The notes below the pieces were generated by a model, which was not told the DNA's origin, made no database searches, and saw only the letters and a list, made by a program, of their open reading frames with translations. A DNA stretch of 64,000 nt from WHSW01 sp963846165. Its GTDB lineage: Bacteria > Actinomycetota > Thermoleophilia > Solirubrobacterales > 70-9. Both the position numbers and the translations under genes were made by a program. Shown here piece by piece: positions 51,097 to 63,103 of this stretch. Location of the stretch: NCBI GenBank assembly GCA_963846165.1, contig CAWJUU010000007.1, positions 434,001 through 498,000 on the forward strand, read 5' to 3'. The number at the start of each line of letters is the position of its first letter. Within the stretch, counting starts at the first letter, position 1.

Positions 51097-52788
51097 GTGG
51101 GCGCGAAGCCGAACATCCTGCTGCTGATCACCGACCAGCAACGACGCCCGCGCCACTGGCCAAGCGAATCCGGCTGGGTCCGCGCGCTGACCCCGAACGA
51201 CGCCGAGCTGGCTCGCACCGGGGTCAGCTTCGCGAACGGCTTCTGCAACACCGCCATGTGCTCACCCAGTCGCGCAACGCTGTTCACCGGGCGCTACCCG
51301 GCGGAGCACGGCGTCAGCCTCACCCTGACCGCTGCCGACCTGCGGCCCGACCCGCGCCACGCGCCCGCGACCGTGCTGACGATGGCGGATGTGCTTCGCG
51401 GTGGTGCCGTCCCGCGCCGGCGGGTGGTCGGCCAGTTCATTAGCGGCGCCCTGCGGCTCGGACCGCAGGCGGGCTCCGAGCCGGTGCTCTCGCCCGAGGT
51501 CCCCAGCCTTCCCAGCCTCTTGCGAGCCGCCGGCTACGAGGTCGCCTACAAGGGCAAGTGGCACCTCACCCATCCGGGCGGTCCACACGATGGCGACCCG
51601 GGCCTGCTCGGCGGCTGGACGGCCGCCGACGCCGAGCTGCTCGCGAGCGAGTACGGCTTTGCCGATTGGGAGCCGCCCGACGCGGGCGAGAACACCAAGG
51701 CCGAGCACTTCGGGGGTGGAAACGCCGGTCACGGCGGGGGCTGGGACGAGGTCTACACGCGCCAGGTAGAGCGCTGGCTCGGCCGCGAGCAGCTCCCCGA
51801 GCCGTTCTGCCTCGTCGTCTCGCTGGTCAATCCCCACGACGTGCTCGGCTACCCGGCCTCCTACGAGGCGGGCGGCTACTCGGTCGACGACTTCCGCGAT
51901 CTCGGCGTCGGTCTGCCGCCGACGGTCGACGAGGACCTGCGCGGCAAGCCCACGGTCCACTCGCTGATGCGAATCGGGATGACGGCCTACCTCGGAGCGC
52001 TGCGGACTCGCCGTGCGCAGCTCGACTACGTCAACTTCTATGCCTACCTGCAGCGGGTGATCGACGGCAAGGTTGGCCGCATCCTTGAGGCGCTCGGCGA
52101 CCCGGGCGACCCGGGCTCGCTGCGATCGCGCACGGTGATCGTGCGCTGCTCTGACCACGGTGAGATGGGGCTCTCGCACGGCGGCCTGCGCCAGAAGGCC
52201 TTCAACGCCTACGAGGAGACGATCAACGTCCCGATCGTGATCTCGAACCCGGTCCTGTTCCCGGCGCCGGTCGCCACGGACGCCCTCGCCTCGCTCGTCG
52301 ACCTGCTGCCCACGGTCGCGACGCTCAGCGGCGCTCGCAGCGACGACGCCGGCCTGCGAGGCCGCGACCTGACGCCGGTGCTCGCTCACCACGCCGCGCC
52401 CGAGCGAGACGTGCTCGACAGGGCGTCGGTCGACCTCGGCGCGGTCACCGACCACCCGTTCCCCGCCGGCTCCGTCCAAGAGGCGATCCACTTCACCTAT
52501 GACGACCATCAGGCCGGGACCGCATCGCAGGAGGCGCCCGGACAGCCGAACCGGGTCCGATCGGTGCGCAGCGCCCGGCACAAGTACTCGATCTACTTCG
52601 ACCCCGCCCGAGAGGCACCGACCGAGCACGAGATGTACGACCTCGAGCGCGACCCCGAGGAGCGTCGCAACCTGCTCGAGCTGCGCACCGGCGAGCCCCT
52701 GGACGGGGCCGACGCGGGGGCGCGCGACGATGCGGTCGAGCAGCTCCGCGCCGAGATGGAGCGCTGCCGCACGGCTCCCGGCCCTTAG
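51097..52788 (+). CDS. Sulfatase (formylglycine-dependent)
   Basis: 563 residues. The metal-binding N-terminus is NILLLITDQQR. The formylglycine signature is Cys55 in NTAMCSPSRATLFTGRYPAE, so maturation needs a formylglycine-generating enzyme, not found in this window. YKGKWHLTHPGG and IVRCSDHGEMGLSHGGLRQK supply further active-site residues. No signal peptide, so it is cytoplasmic. GTG 51097 is chosen, since the conserved domain starts four residues later. Substrate unknown. Confidence 0.9.
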   Translation: MGAKPNILLLITDQQRRPRHWPSESGWVRALTPNDAELARTGVSFANGFCNTAMCSPSRATLFTGRYPAEHGVSLTLTAADLRPDPRHAPATVLTMADVLRGGAVPRRRVVGQFISGALRLGPQAGSEPVLSPEVPSLPSLLRAAGYEVAYKGKWHLTHPGGPHDGDPGLLGGWTAADAELLASEYGFADWEPPDAGENTKAEHFGGGNAGHGGGWDEVYTRQVERWLGREQLPEPFCLVVSLVNPHDVLGYPASYEAGGYSVDDFRDLGVGLPPTVDEDLRGKPTVHSLMRIGMTAYLGALRTRRAQLDYVNFYAYLQRVIDGKVGRILEALGDPGDPGSLRSRTVIVRCSDHGEMGLSHGGLRQKAFNAYEETINVPIVISNPVLFPAPVATDALASLVDLLPTVATLSGARSDDAGLRGRDLTPVLAHHAAPERDVLDRASVDLGAVTDHPFPAGSVQEAIHFTYDDHQAGTASQEAPGQPNRVRSVRSARHKYSIYFDPAREAPTEHEMYDLERDPEERRNLLELRTGEPLDGADAGARDDAVEQLRAEMERCRTAPGP

Positions 52789-52805
52789 CCTGCGGGGTTA
52801 GCCCG

Positions 52806-55453
<2,648 letters not shown>

Positions 55454-55457
<4 letters not shown>

Positions 55458-56686
55458 GCTGCCGCCACGGCGACGGGCCCGGCGACGACTCCGCCGTCGT
55501 GCAGGCGGCCGATCTCGGCCTCGCTGAGGCCGAGTAGATCACCCAGGACCTCGTCGGTGTGCTCACCGAGCGACGGGGCTCGAGACGCGGGCAGGCGCTC
55601 GACCGCACCGAAGTCGAGCGGCGAACCGGGCATCAGGTAGGTGCCTATGCCCGGCTGTTCGACCAGGTCGAACATCGGGTTCTCGGTCGAGCAGCGCGGG
55701 TCGGTCTCGACCAGCTCCCTGAACGTCTGGTAGGTGCCCCAGCAGACGCCGTGCTCGTCGAAAATCTGGCCGATCTCGGCCAGCGTGCGGCTGATCGTCC
55801 ACGGCTTCAGCACCGCGCCGATCACCTCCCGGGCGACGAACCGGTCGCCCTCCTTGCGCAGGTCGACGTTCATCATCTTCTCGAGCGTCTCGAAGGCCTC
55901 GTGCAGGCCGGTCGCCTCGACCAGGCTCTGCCACTGGCGGCCGGTGAGCGCGACGATCATGATCCGGCGCCCCTCGCTGGTCAGGAAGTCGCGTCCGAAC
56001 GCCCCGTAGAGGTAATTGCCGTCCTTGGGCCGCTCGCGCTTGCAGACCTGGGCCTCGGCGATCTTGCCGAGGTTGCCGACCATCGCCATGGCGACGTCCG
56101 AGAGCGCGATCCTGACCAGCTGGCCCTCGCCCTCGCGGCTCCGATAGCGCTCAGCGGCAAGCATGCCCGCAGCGGCGAGTGAGCCGGTGATCGCGTCCCA
56201 GGCAGGAAGCAGATGGTTGAACGGGACGGCGAGGCCGCGCGGCCCGGTCGCCCACGGGAACCCGGTCGCGGGATTGACCGTGTAGTCGACCGCCGATGAG
56301 CCGTCGTGGTTGCCGACGATGCTGACCATGATCAGGTCCTCACGCACCTCTCGCAGCGCCTCGTAATCGAGCCAGCCGCGGACCGGGAAGTTGGTCAGCA
56401 GCATCCCCGAGTCGGGGCCGGGCAGGCCGACGAGCGCGGTCAGCAGCTCGCGTCCCTCGCCCGAGCGCAGATCGACGCAAATCGAGCGCTTGCCCTTGTT
56501 GAGGCCGGCCCAGAACATGCTCTGGCCGTCCTCGGTGACCGGCCAGCGAGTGCGATCGAGGCCGCCCCCGATCGGGTCGAAGCGGATCACGTCGGCGCCC
56601 AGTTGCGCCAGGGTCATGCCGCCCAGTGGCGCGGCGACGTACGCCGACCCCTCCACCACGCGCATTCCGCCGAGGATGCCTTCCAT
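55454..56686 (-). CDS. mct: CoA-transferase family III, probable 2-methylfumaryl-CoA (mesaconyl-CoA) isomerase
   Basis: 410 residues. A CaiB/BaiF-type protein. GGMRVVEGSAYVAAPLGGMT, LAQLGADVIRFDPIGGGLD, GLNKGKRSICVDLRSGEG, NYLYGAFGRDF and VEQPGIGTYLMPGSPLDFG resemble the intramolecular mesaconyl-C1-to-C4-CoA transferase of the 3-hydroxypropionate bicycle. The neighbouring MaoC hydratase and CitE-type lyase support this. A generic formyl-CoA-like transferase is the alternative. ATG 56686 follows GGAGGGAGATCGAG. Its stop overlaps the ppdK start. Confidence 0.8.
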
Positions 56687-56702
56687 CTCGATCTCCCTCC
56701 GC

Positions 56703-57743
56703 TCAGACGACCAGAGCGACCAGTCTCCAGTCGAGCACCGCTTCCGGCCCTTCGGCCCCTTCACGATCGGCGTGCACCACCGCCCGCAGCTCGGCAAGCG
56801 AAGCGTCGGCGTCGTCGAGCTCTCGCAGCGCCTCGACCGTGAGCTCGGTGGCGAGCACATCGTCCTCGAACACCGGGCCCAAGTGGTCGCAGCCGTGCCA
56901 GGCGATCACCGTCGCCATGCCGGGCAACGCCCGGGTGAGCTGCGCCGCCGCGATCGAGATCGTGAACCCGCCGTAGACGAGCCGCCGTCCCGCCGGCGCA
57001 GAGCCCGCATCGGTGTGCGCCTTGGCGATATTGAGCGTCAGTCGCGCGAGCTCGGGCGCGCTGGTGACGGTGTCGCGCCCGTCGATCTCGTAGACCCCTC
57101 CAGGGAATATCTCGGCTCCCGGATCTCCCGCGACCGCCTCGCGCAGCAACCCGTATCGCCACCCGGCGGGCACCGCCTCGCGGACGCGCTCCATGTCGAG
57201 CTCGGCGGGGATCTCGGCGAAGCCGTCGGCGTGCCCAGTCTCGGCGCTCGGGTCGCGTAATGGAATCATCGGACAGCGCCAGAAGTCGAGCACCGGCTCC
57301 CCGTCTTGGTTGGAGGTCTGCACTCGCAGCGCGACGAGCCCGGTCGCGGCGCCGTCGGGCCGGGGGCGGTTCTGCTTCATCGCGACGATCGCGGTTCGGG
57401 TGCGCAGCGTGTCGCCGACGAACACCGGTCGCTGGAGCACGAGTCCGCGGTAGAAGAGGTTGCCGAGCACCCGCTGGCTGGGCCCGGTCGACTGCCCGAT
57501 CGCGACGTCGCAGACGAGGTTGGGATGTGCGAGGGGCCGCTCGTGGCCGGTCACCGAGGCGCTCAGGTCGGCGTCGAGGCAGAGGCGGAGGCGGTCGCCG
57601 ACGAGCGACTGGTGCAGGGCGGCGTGACCTTCGGTCAGTGTCATCGCGGGCGCCTCGAAGACCTGACCCGGCTCGAGGTCGTCGAAGTACGGCCCGCCGA
57701 CAACGACTCGTTCCGCCGCCGATGACCCCGTCGCATGTGTCAT
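56703..57743 (-). CDS. mch: MaoC-like hydratase, probable mesaconyl-C1-CoA hydratase
   Basis: 346 residues with two hot-dog modules. PYFDDLEPGQVFEAPAMTLT, DVAIGQSTGPSQRVLGNLFY and VFVGDTLRTRTAIVAMKQNR form the first; LTLNIAKAHTDAGSAPAGRR and TRALPGMATVIAWHGCDHLG the second. The fold fits reversible dehydration of methylmalyl-CoA. ATG 57743; the frame beyond is a shadow of the lyase gene. It is 16 bases ahead of the isomerase gene and divergent from the lyase gene. Confidence 0.8.
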   Translation of the reverse strand: MTHATGSSAAERVVVGGPYFDDLEPGQVFEAPAMTLTEGHAALHQSLVGDRLRLCLDADLSASVTGHERPLAHPNLVCDVAIGQSTGPSQRVLGNLFYRGLVLQRPVFVGDTLRTRTAIVAMKQNRPRPDGAATGLVALRVQTSNQDGEPVLDFWRCPMIPLRDPSAETGHADGFAEIPAELDMERVREAVPAGWRYGLLREAVAGDPGAEIFPGGVYEIDGRDTVTSAPELARLTLNIAKAHTDAGSAPAGRRLVYGGFTISIAAAQLTRALPGMATVIAWHGCDHLGPVFEDDVLATELTVEALRELDDADASLAELRAVVHADREGAEGPEAVLDWRLVALVV

Positions 57744-57785
57744 GGAGACGAGCGAGGGTAAACCAGGGCGGCGTATCCTCGCGGC

Positions 57786-58679
57786 GTGATCCGCGCCCGC
57801 CGCGCCTGTCTCTCGGTGCCCGCCACCGCCAGGACCCTCGCCAAGGGGCCCGGATTCGCCGTTGACGAGGTCATCCTCGATCTCGAGGACTCGGTCCCCC
57901 GGGAGCTCAAGGCCGAGGCGCGCGCGGCGCTCGCCGAGGCGCTCTCCGCCCAGCGCTGGGCCGGCCGAACGGTGAGTGCGAGGATCAACGGCGTGAGCAC
58001 CGAGTGGTGCGCGGACGACGTCGCGGTCATGGTCGAGACCGGCGGCGCGCGGCTCGACACCGTGATCGTGCCGAAGGTCGAGAGCGCAGCGGACCTGGCG
58101 CAGGTCGAGCGGATGCTCGGCGCTGCCGAGCGCGCCGCCGGGCTTGCGGACCGGGTCGGGATCGAGGCGCTGATCGAAACTCCGGCGGGCTTGGTCGAGG
58201 CCGCGCGGATCGCCGCCGGCTCGGCCCGCCTCGAGGCGCTGATCGTCGGCCCCGCCGACCTCGCCGCCTCGCTCGGTCTGCCGGACCTGGAGCCGGAGGC
58301 AGCCGAACGGCGCTGGGGGTACGCGCGCTGGACGGTCCTCGTCGCGGCGCGCGCGGCGGACATTCAGGCGATCGACGGTCCCTGGCTGCGCTTCGATGAC
58401 CCGGCGGCGCTGCGGCTCTCGGCGACGCGGGCGCGCGAGCTCGGCTTCGACGGCAAGTGGGCGATCCACCCGAGCCAGGTCGCTGAGCTCGAGCAGGTCT
58501 TCTCCCCGGCGCCCGCAGAGCTCGAGCAGGCGCGCGCGATCCTTGCGGCACTCGACCACTCGAAAGAGCGCGGGGCGATCGCGCTCGGCGGCGAGATGAT
58601 CGACGAGGCGAGCCGGGTGCGCGCCGAGGGCCTGCTCGCCCGGGCGCGCGCCGCGGGGGTCGAGCCACCGAGCGCTTAG
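57786..58679 (+). CDS. CitE-family CoA-ester lyase (malyl/methylmalyl-CoA lyase type)
   Basis: 297 residues. A TIM-barrel lyase that splits or forms 3-hydroxyacyl-CoA esters from glyoxylate. ACLSVPATARTLAKGPGFAV, VDEVILDLEDSVPRE (Mg-binding Asp/Glu), VIVPKVESAADL, IEALIETPAGLVEA and GKWAIHPSQVAELEQVF are present. In the inferred pathway it makes methylmalyl-CoA from propionyl-CoA and glyoxylate and splits citramalyl-CoA. TATCCT is six bases before GTG 57786, suggesting a leaderless message. Confidence 0.85.
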   Translation: MIRARRACLSVPATARTLAKGPGFAVDEVILDLEDSVPRELKAEARAALAEALSAQRWAGRTVSARINGVSTEWCADDVAVMVETGGARLDTVIVPKVESAADLAQVERMLGAAERAAGLADRVGIEALIETPAGLVEAARIAAGSARLEALIVGPADLAASLGLPDLEPEAAERRWGYARWTVLVAARAADIQAIDGPWLRFDDPAALRLSATRARELGFDGKWAIHPSQVAELEQVFSPAPAELEQARAILAALDHSKERGAIALGGEMIDEASRVRAEGLLARARAAGVEPPSA

Positions 58680-58689
58680 AGTCCAGTTC

Positions 58690-60465
58690 GTGACCAGCGT
58701 CGAGCAGCGATCCGCGGGCCCGGCGGCGAGGGGTGACGCGCCCGGCGGCGAGGTCCTCTTCAACCCCCGTACCTACGACGGCGCCGGCCTCGACCCGGAG
58801 TCGCGCCGGCTGATGCTGGCGACGATCGAGTTCTTCGAGTCGCGCGGCAAGCGGGTGCTCAAGGAGCACGACCGCGACCACGCCTGGTACGCGGACTTCC
58901 TCGAGTTCGTCAAGCGCGAGCGCGTCTTCGCGACCCTGCTGACGCCCGCCGCGGACGCGGGCGACGATCCCGAGAAGCGCTGGGACACGGCCCGGATCTG
59001 CGCCTTCAACGAGATCACGGCCTTCTACGGGCTCGTCTACTGGTACACCTGGCAGGTCTCGATCCTGGGGCTGGGACCGATCTGGCAGAGCGAGAACGCG
59101 GCGGCGCGCGCGCGGGCGGCGGAGCTGCTCGACGACGGCGCGATCTTCGCCTTCGGGCTCTCCGAGAAGGAGCACGGGGCCGACATCTACTCGACCGACA
59201 TGGTGCTGACGCCGGAGCCGGGCGGCGGCCGCTTTCGCGCCAGCGGCGGCAAGTACTACATCGGCAACGGGAACCTGGCCGGGATGGTTTCCGTCTTCGG
59301 CCGCCGCGCCGACGTCGAGGGGCCGGACGGCTACGTCTTCTTCGCCGCCGATAGCGGACACCCGAGCTACCGGCTGATCAAGAACGTCGTCAACTCGCAG
59401 TCATACGTGAGCGAGTTCGAGCTCGACGACTACCCGGTTCGCGAGGAAGACGTTCTCCACACCGGAGCGGCGGCCTTCGACGCGGCGCTGAACACCGTCA
59501 ACGTGGGCAAGTTCAATCTCGGCTTCGCCTCGATCGGGATCTGCGAGCACGCGCTCTATGAGGCGATCACGCACGCCGACGCGCGGGTCCTCTACGGGAT
59601 GCGGGTGACCGACTTCCCGCACGTTCGCCAGGCGTTCACCGACGCCTACGCGCGGCTGGTGGCGATGAAGCTGTTCGGCGACCGCGCGATCGACTACATG
59701 CGCAGCGCCGGGCCCGAAGATCGCCGCTACCTGCTCTACAACCCGATCGCGAAGATGAAGGTGACCACCGAGGGCGAGCGGGTGATCGACCTGCTCTGGG
59801 ACGTGATCGCCGCCAAGGGCTTCGAGAAGGACATGTACTTCGAGATGGCCGCGCGTGACATCCGCGCGCTGCCGAAGCTCGAGGGCACCGTGCACGTGAA
59901 CATGGCGCTGGTGCTCAAGTTCATGGCCAACTTCCTCTTTGCCCCGGCCGAGTTCGACCCGGTGCCCGAGCGCGACGATCCCGCCGACGACGAGTTCCTC
60001 TTCCGCCAGGGCCCGGCCCGTGGGCTCGGCAAGATCCGCTTCCACGAATGGCGGACTGCCTACGGCGCCTTTGCGTCGGTGCCCAACGTGGCGCGGTTCG
60101 TCGAGCAGGCGGAGGGGCTGGGGACGCTGCTGACCACCGCGCCGCCGTCGGAGGACCAGATCAAGGACCTCGACTTCATGCTCGTGCTCGGAGAGCTGTT
60201 CACGCTGGTCGTCTACGGGCAGCTGATCTGCGAGCAGGCCGAGCTCAGCGGCCTCGCCTCCGAGACCGTCGATCAGATCTTCGACGTCCTCGTGCGCGAC
60301 TTCTCGGGCTACGCCGTAGCGCTGCACGGGCGAGCCTCCTCTACCGAGGCGCAGCAGGCATGGGCGCTCGAGAACGTGCGCAAGCCGGTTGTCGACGAGG
60401 ATCGCTTCGGCCGCGTCTGGGGCAAGGTCCGCGAGCTCGCGGGCGCCTACGAGATGCGGGCCTGA
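58690..60465 (+). CDS. Acyl-CoA dehydrogenase family protein (long type)
   Basis: 591 residues, much longer than the 380-400 of short-chain members. The central acyl-CoA dehydrogenase domain is recognisable by FAFGLSEKEHGADIYSTDMV, GGKYYIGNGNLAGMVSVFG and YLLYNPIAKMKVTTEGERVI. The N-terminal 60 residues and the C-terminal helical domain are longer than usual. TAGAGT at 58677-58682 overlaps the lyase stop and lies seven bases before GTG 58690, so it can be transcribed on its own. It is in the mesaconyl-CoA cluster, but its substrate is not evident. Confidence 0.82.
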   Translation: MTSVEQRSAGPAARGDAPGGEVLFNPRTYDGAGLDPESRRLMLATIEFFESRGKRVLKEHDRDHAWYADFLEFVKRERVFATLLTPAADAGDDPEKRWDTARICAFNEITAFYGLVYWYTWQVSILGLGPIWQSENAAARARAAELLDDGAIFAFGLSEKEHGADIYSTDMVLTPEPGGGRFRASGGKYYIGNGNLAGMVSVFGRRADVEGPDGYVFFAADSGHPSYRLIKNVVNSQSYVSEFELDDYPVREEDVLHTGAAAFDAALNTVNVGKFNLGFASIGICEHALYEAITHADARVLYGMRVTDFPHVRQAFTDAYARLVAMKLFGDRAIDYMRSAGPEDRRYLLYNPIAKMKVTTEGERVIDLLWDVIAAKGFEKDMYFEMAARDIRALPKLEGTVHVNMALVLKFMANFLFAPAEFDPVPERDDPADDEFLFRQGPARGLGKIRFHEWRTAYGAFASVPNVARFVEQAEGLGTLLTTAPPSEDQIKDLDFMLVLGELFTLVVYGQLICEQAELSGLASETVDQIFDVLVRDFSGYAVALHGRASSTEAQQAWALENVRKPVVDEDRFGRVWGKVRELAGAYEMRA

Positions 60466-60466
60466 C

Positions 60467-61210
60467 TCAGTCGCGCTCGAGCACGGCTCGCGCCGCCGAG
60501 GCCGTCTCCTCGGAGAGCCAGCCGGCCGCCAGCGGGTCGGCGTCGGCGCCCGCCCGCATGCGCCGCAGCGCATCGCCGCGAAGCTGGTCCTTGACCAGCT
60601 CGTAGGTGCGGGCGGGAAGCGAGCCGAGCTCCCGGGCGACCTCGAGCGCGCGCTCGAGCACGGCAGCGGGTTCGGCGAGCTCGTCGACGACGTCCCAGTC
60701 GCGGGCGGTCTCGGCGTCGATCAGATTGGCAGCGAGCACGAGCCGCCTCGCGACCGCGGGCGCCAGCTCGGCGCGAACAACGCCGAGAGCGGCCGCCGGG
60801 TAGGGAGCGCCGACGCGCAACTCGGTGAGCCCGTATGTCGCCTCGGTGGAGGCGACGCGATGGTCGGCGCAGAGGGCGAGGATCAGGCCGCCGGCGACCG
60901 CGTGGCCGTTCACCGCCGCGACCACAGGCCGCGGGAACCCGTACCAGGCGCAGAAGATCCGGTTGATCCGCGGCACCATCTGACGCTGCTCGTCAGCCGG
61001 CAGGGTGGGCACGAGCTTCAGGTCGACGCCGCCGCTGAAGAAAGCTCCCGAGCCGGTGATCACGACCGCCGCCGGCGGGTCGGCGCTCAACTGAGCAACG
61101 ACTTCGACGCCCTCGTCGAGCAGCGCGGGCGACATCGCGTTTGCGGGTGGGCGCTCGAGCCGCACAACGAGGACCTCACCGACGGCTTCGGTCTTGATGA
61201 ACTCGGCCAC
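60467..61210 (-). CDS. Enoyl-CoA hydratase/isomerase family protein
   Basis: 247 residues, a crotonase fold. The oxyanion-hole segments are ITGSGAFFSGGVDLKLVP and AAVNGHAVAGGLILALCADH. The usual catalytic Glu positions are partly retained (TYGLTELRVGAPYP). It could hydrate a CoA ester in the adjacent pathway. TATCGT is six bases before GTG 61210, indicating a leaderless message. The stop is adjacent to the acyl-CoA dehydrogenase stop. Confidence 0.88.
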   Translation of the reverse strand: MAEFIKTEAVGEVLVVRLERPPANAMSPALLDEGVEVVAQLSADPPAAVVITGSGAFFSGGVDLKLVPTLPADEQRQMVPRINRIFCAWYGFPRPVVAAVNGHAVAGGLILALCADHRVASTEATYGLTELRVGAPYPAAALGVVRAELAPAVARRLVLAANLIDAETARDWDVVDELAEPAAVLERALEVARELGSLPARTYELVKDQLRGDALRRMRAGADADPLAAGWLSEETASAARAVLERD

Positions 61211-61269
61211 CCGGCCACGATAGTTCTCGCGCGCGATGGGCGAAGCGGCCGTGTCCTACGATGCGCCCC

Positions 61270-61542
<273 letters not shown>

Positions 61543-61566
61543 GCGCCGCGGGCGACGGTTGACGGG

Positions 61567-61590
61567 TTTGGTACGCCCTGGGGTACCAAA
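61567..61590. promoter_or_regulatory. Palindrome TTTGGTAC-N8-GTACCAAA
   Basis: Perfect eight-base arms with an eight-base spacer, directly after TTGACG (61559-61564), a -35-like hexamer. It ends 24 bases before the next ATG. An operator is likely; its regulator is not in the window. Confidence 0.55.
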
Positions 61591-61614
61591 GGCGTCACCG
61601 ACGCGGCGCACGGC

Positions 61615-62079
61615 ATGACCGCGTTCGTGACCGCGGGCGCGGGCTTCCTGCTCGCGGTGCTGTGGTTCGACCTGATGTTCGACGTCCAGGTCCTGCGCCG
61701 CCGCGACCACCGCAATCGCCGCGGTGCGCTACCCGAGGAGGTGCTGGCATCGATCTCCGCCTACTACGGACGGGTGACCACGGCCGCGCGGCCGATGAAC
61801 CTGCTGATTGCCGCGGTGATGGCCGCCACGCTGGTGGCGATCGTGGCCCAAGTCGCCGCCGGCGACGACCCGGCCTGGGTCGGCTGGTCGTCGCTCGTGC
61901 TCGCCGCAGCGGCGATCCTGACCGCGCTAGTCCACACCGTGCCCAGCGCCGTCCGCCTCGGCGCGCGAGCGGACGCCGTCGCGGTGCAGAGCGAGCTCGC
62001 GCGCTCGATCTGCCGCGACCACACGCTCTGCCTCGCGGCGGTCGCCGCGCTGCTCACGATCCAGCTCGGATGGGGCTAG
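61615..62079 (+). CDS. Four-helix membrane protein of unknown function
   Basis: 154 residues. Hydrophobic helices lie near residues 3-24, 61-82, 92-110 and 136-150. The first loop has YYGRVTTAARPMN. No known family. ATG 61615 is 24 bases behind the palindromic operator. Its stop overlaps the convergent small gene by four bases. Confidence 0.7.
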   Translation: MTAFVTAGAGFLLAVLWFDLMFDVQVLRRRDHRNRRGALPEEVLASISAYYGRVTTAARPMNLLIAAVMAATLVAIVAQVAAGDDPAWVGWSSLVLAAAAILTALVHTVPSAVRLGARADAVAVQSELARSICRDHTLCLAAVAALLTIQLGWG

Positions 62080-62273
62080 GTTGATTCTGTGGAGGTCAGA
62101 ACTTCAGTGACGGTCCGGCGTCGAACCCGTTCGGCCTGCCCGCTCCACGCGAGTAGCCACAGGGCCGCCTTCTTGTCATCCGGAACCGACATTCCTTCGA
62201 TGCGATCCTCGATCTCGACGAAGGGACGACGATCCGAAAGCATCCGCTCGACCTGAGTTGTGAGGAAATCCAT
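62076..62273 (-). CDS. 65-residue protein of unknown function
   Basis: MDFLTTQVERMLSDRRPFVE begins a helical, charged protein with IEDRIEGMSVPDDKKAALWL and a C-terminus RRRTVTEVLTSTEST. A strong GGAGGAAGC site precedes the ATG, which supports real translation. Not recognised. Confidence 0.6.
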   Translation of the reverse strand: MDFLTTQVERMLSDRRPFVEIEDRIEGMSVPDDKKAALWLLAWSGQAERVRRRTVTEVLTSTEST

Positions 62274-62342
62274 GCTTCCTCCGCGTGGGTCGGGGTTGAT
62301 GCCTTACCGCTGGATTATCCCCCCGACCGGCGCTTGAGACAA

Positions 62343-62367
62343 GCCGGGATTCCACCCAAAATCCGGC
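62343..62367 (-). terminator. Hairpin after the DUF2294 gene
   Basis: GCCGG-(G)-ATT, loop, AATCCGGC: an eight-pair stem with one bulge, located three bases beyond the DUF2294 stop on the minus strand and followed there by TTGT. The remaining gap up to 62273 shows no gene. Confidence 0.5.
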
Positions 62368-62370
62368 CTT

Positions 62371-62805
62371 TCAGCGGGGTTCTGCTTCGACCTCCGGCTC
62401 GAGCTCGAGCGCGCCGAACCCCGGCAGCGGCTCGTCCATGAAGAAGACCTCGAGGGTGATGTCGGGTTGGACGTGGGCCTGGCTGAGAAAGGCCACCACC
62501 TTGCGGCCGGTCAGCTTCTCGATCTCCTGTTTGTAGCGCTCCCCCATCATCCGCTGGAACTCGTGGCGCATCTCGACGACTTCCTTTTGGCGCCCCTGCT
62601 GCATCATCGTCTCCTCGATCGCGATGAAGCCGTTACGCAGCACGCAGACCACGAGATCGTCCATCACGTAGGTCTTCGCCTTCATCGGCCCGCGTCCGTA
62701 GTGCTCACGCAGGATCGAGACGATCGTGGTCGAGATCGCCGCCAGCAACTCGCCGCCGACGAGCTGGTGCTCTTGTTCTTGATCCGCTGTCACGCGCTTG
62801 TTCAC
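62371..62805 (-). CDS. DUF2294 family protein
   Basis: About 144 residues. GGELLAAISTTIVSILREHY, GRGPMKAKTYVMDDLVVCVL and VVAFLSQAHVQPDITLEVFF fit the DUF2294 pattern (a small cytoplasmic protein of unknown role). The start is unsettled: GTG 62805, GTG 62793 and ATG 62856 are all in frame, and no ribosome-binding site decides it. The conserved part begins about 15 residues after 62805. Confidence 0.78.
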   Translation of the reverse strand: MNKRVTADQEQEHQLVGGELLAAISTTIVSILREHYGRGPMKAKTYVMDDLVVCVLRNGFIAIEETMMQQGRQKEVVEMRHEFQRMMGERYKQEIEKLTGRKVVAFLSQAHVQPDITLEVFFMDEPLPGFGALELEPEVEAEPR

Positions 62806-62933
62806 GGAATCCGAATGAGCCCGCCGATGCCGTAATTCTAGGCCGCTCGGCACCATTGTGCCGGGCCACCGCGGTCGAGATCGACGTTCGACACCCTATA
62901 GCGGCCTCAAGTGCAGTCTCGGCGGCGGGATAG

Positions 62934-63006
62934 TGGAGCCAGCGGGATTCGAACCCGCGACCTCCCGGATGCAAACCGGACGCTCTCCCAACTGAGCTAT
63001 GGCCCC
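62934..63006 (-). tRNA. tRNA-Ala (anticodon UGC)
   Basis: A 73-base cloverleaf on the minus strand: acceptor GGGGCCA/TGGCTCC with the G3-U70 pair that identifies alanine tRNAs, D arm GCTC-AGTTGGGA-GAGC, anticodon arm TCCGG-TTTGCAT-CCGGG, T arm GCGGG-TTCGAAT-CCCGC, discriminator A. CCA is not encoded. Confidence 0.97.
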
Positions 63007-63103
63007 AGCCGGTCAATTGTAGGTCGGGCGGGCGGTCACCCGAGGTCCCTGCGCGGTCAACTTGTGGGAGGATCGGCGCTCGCAGTCTGACTTGGAGGAA
63101 CGG

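Noticed and set aside
57744..57785. Shared operator between the divergent hydratase and lyase genes
   Set aside because: The 42-base gap shows a -10-like TATCCT for the lyase only, with no convincing palindrome.
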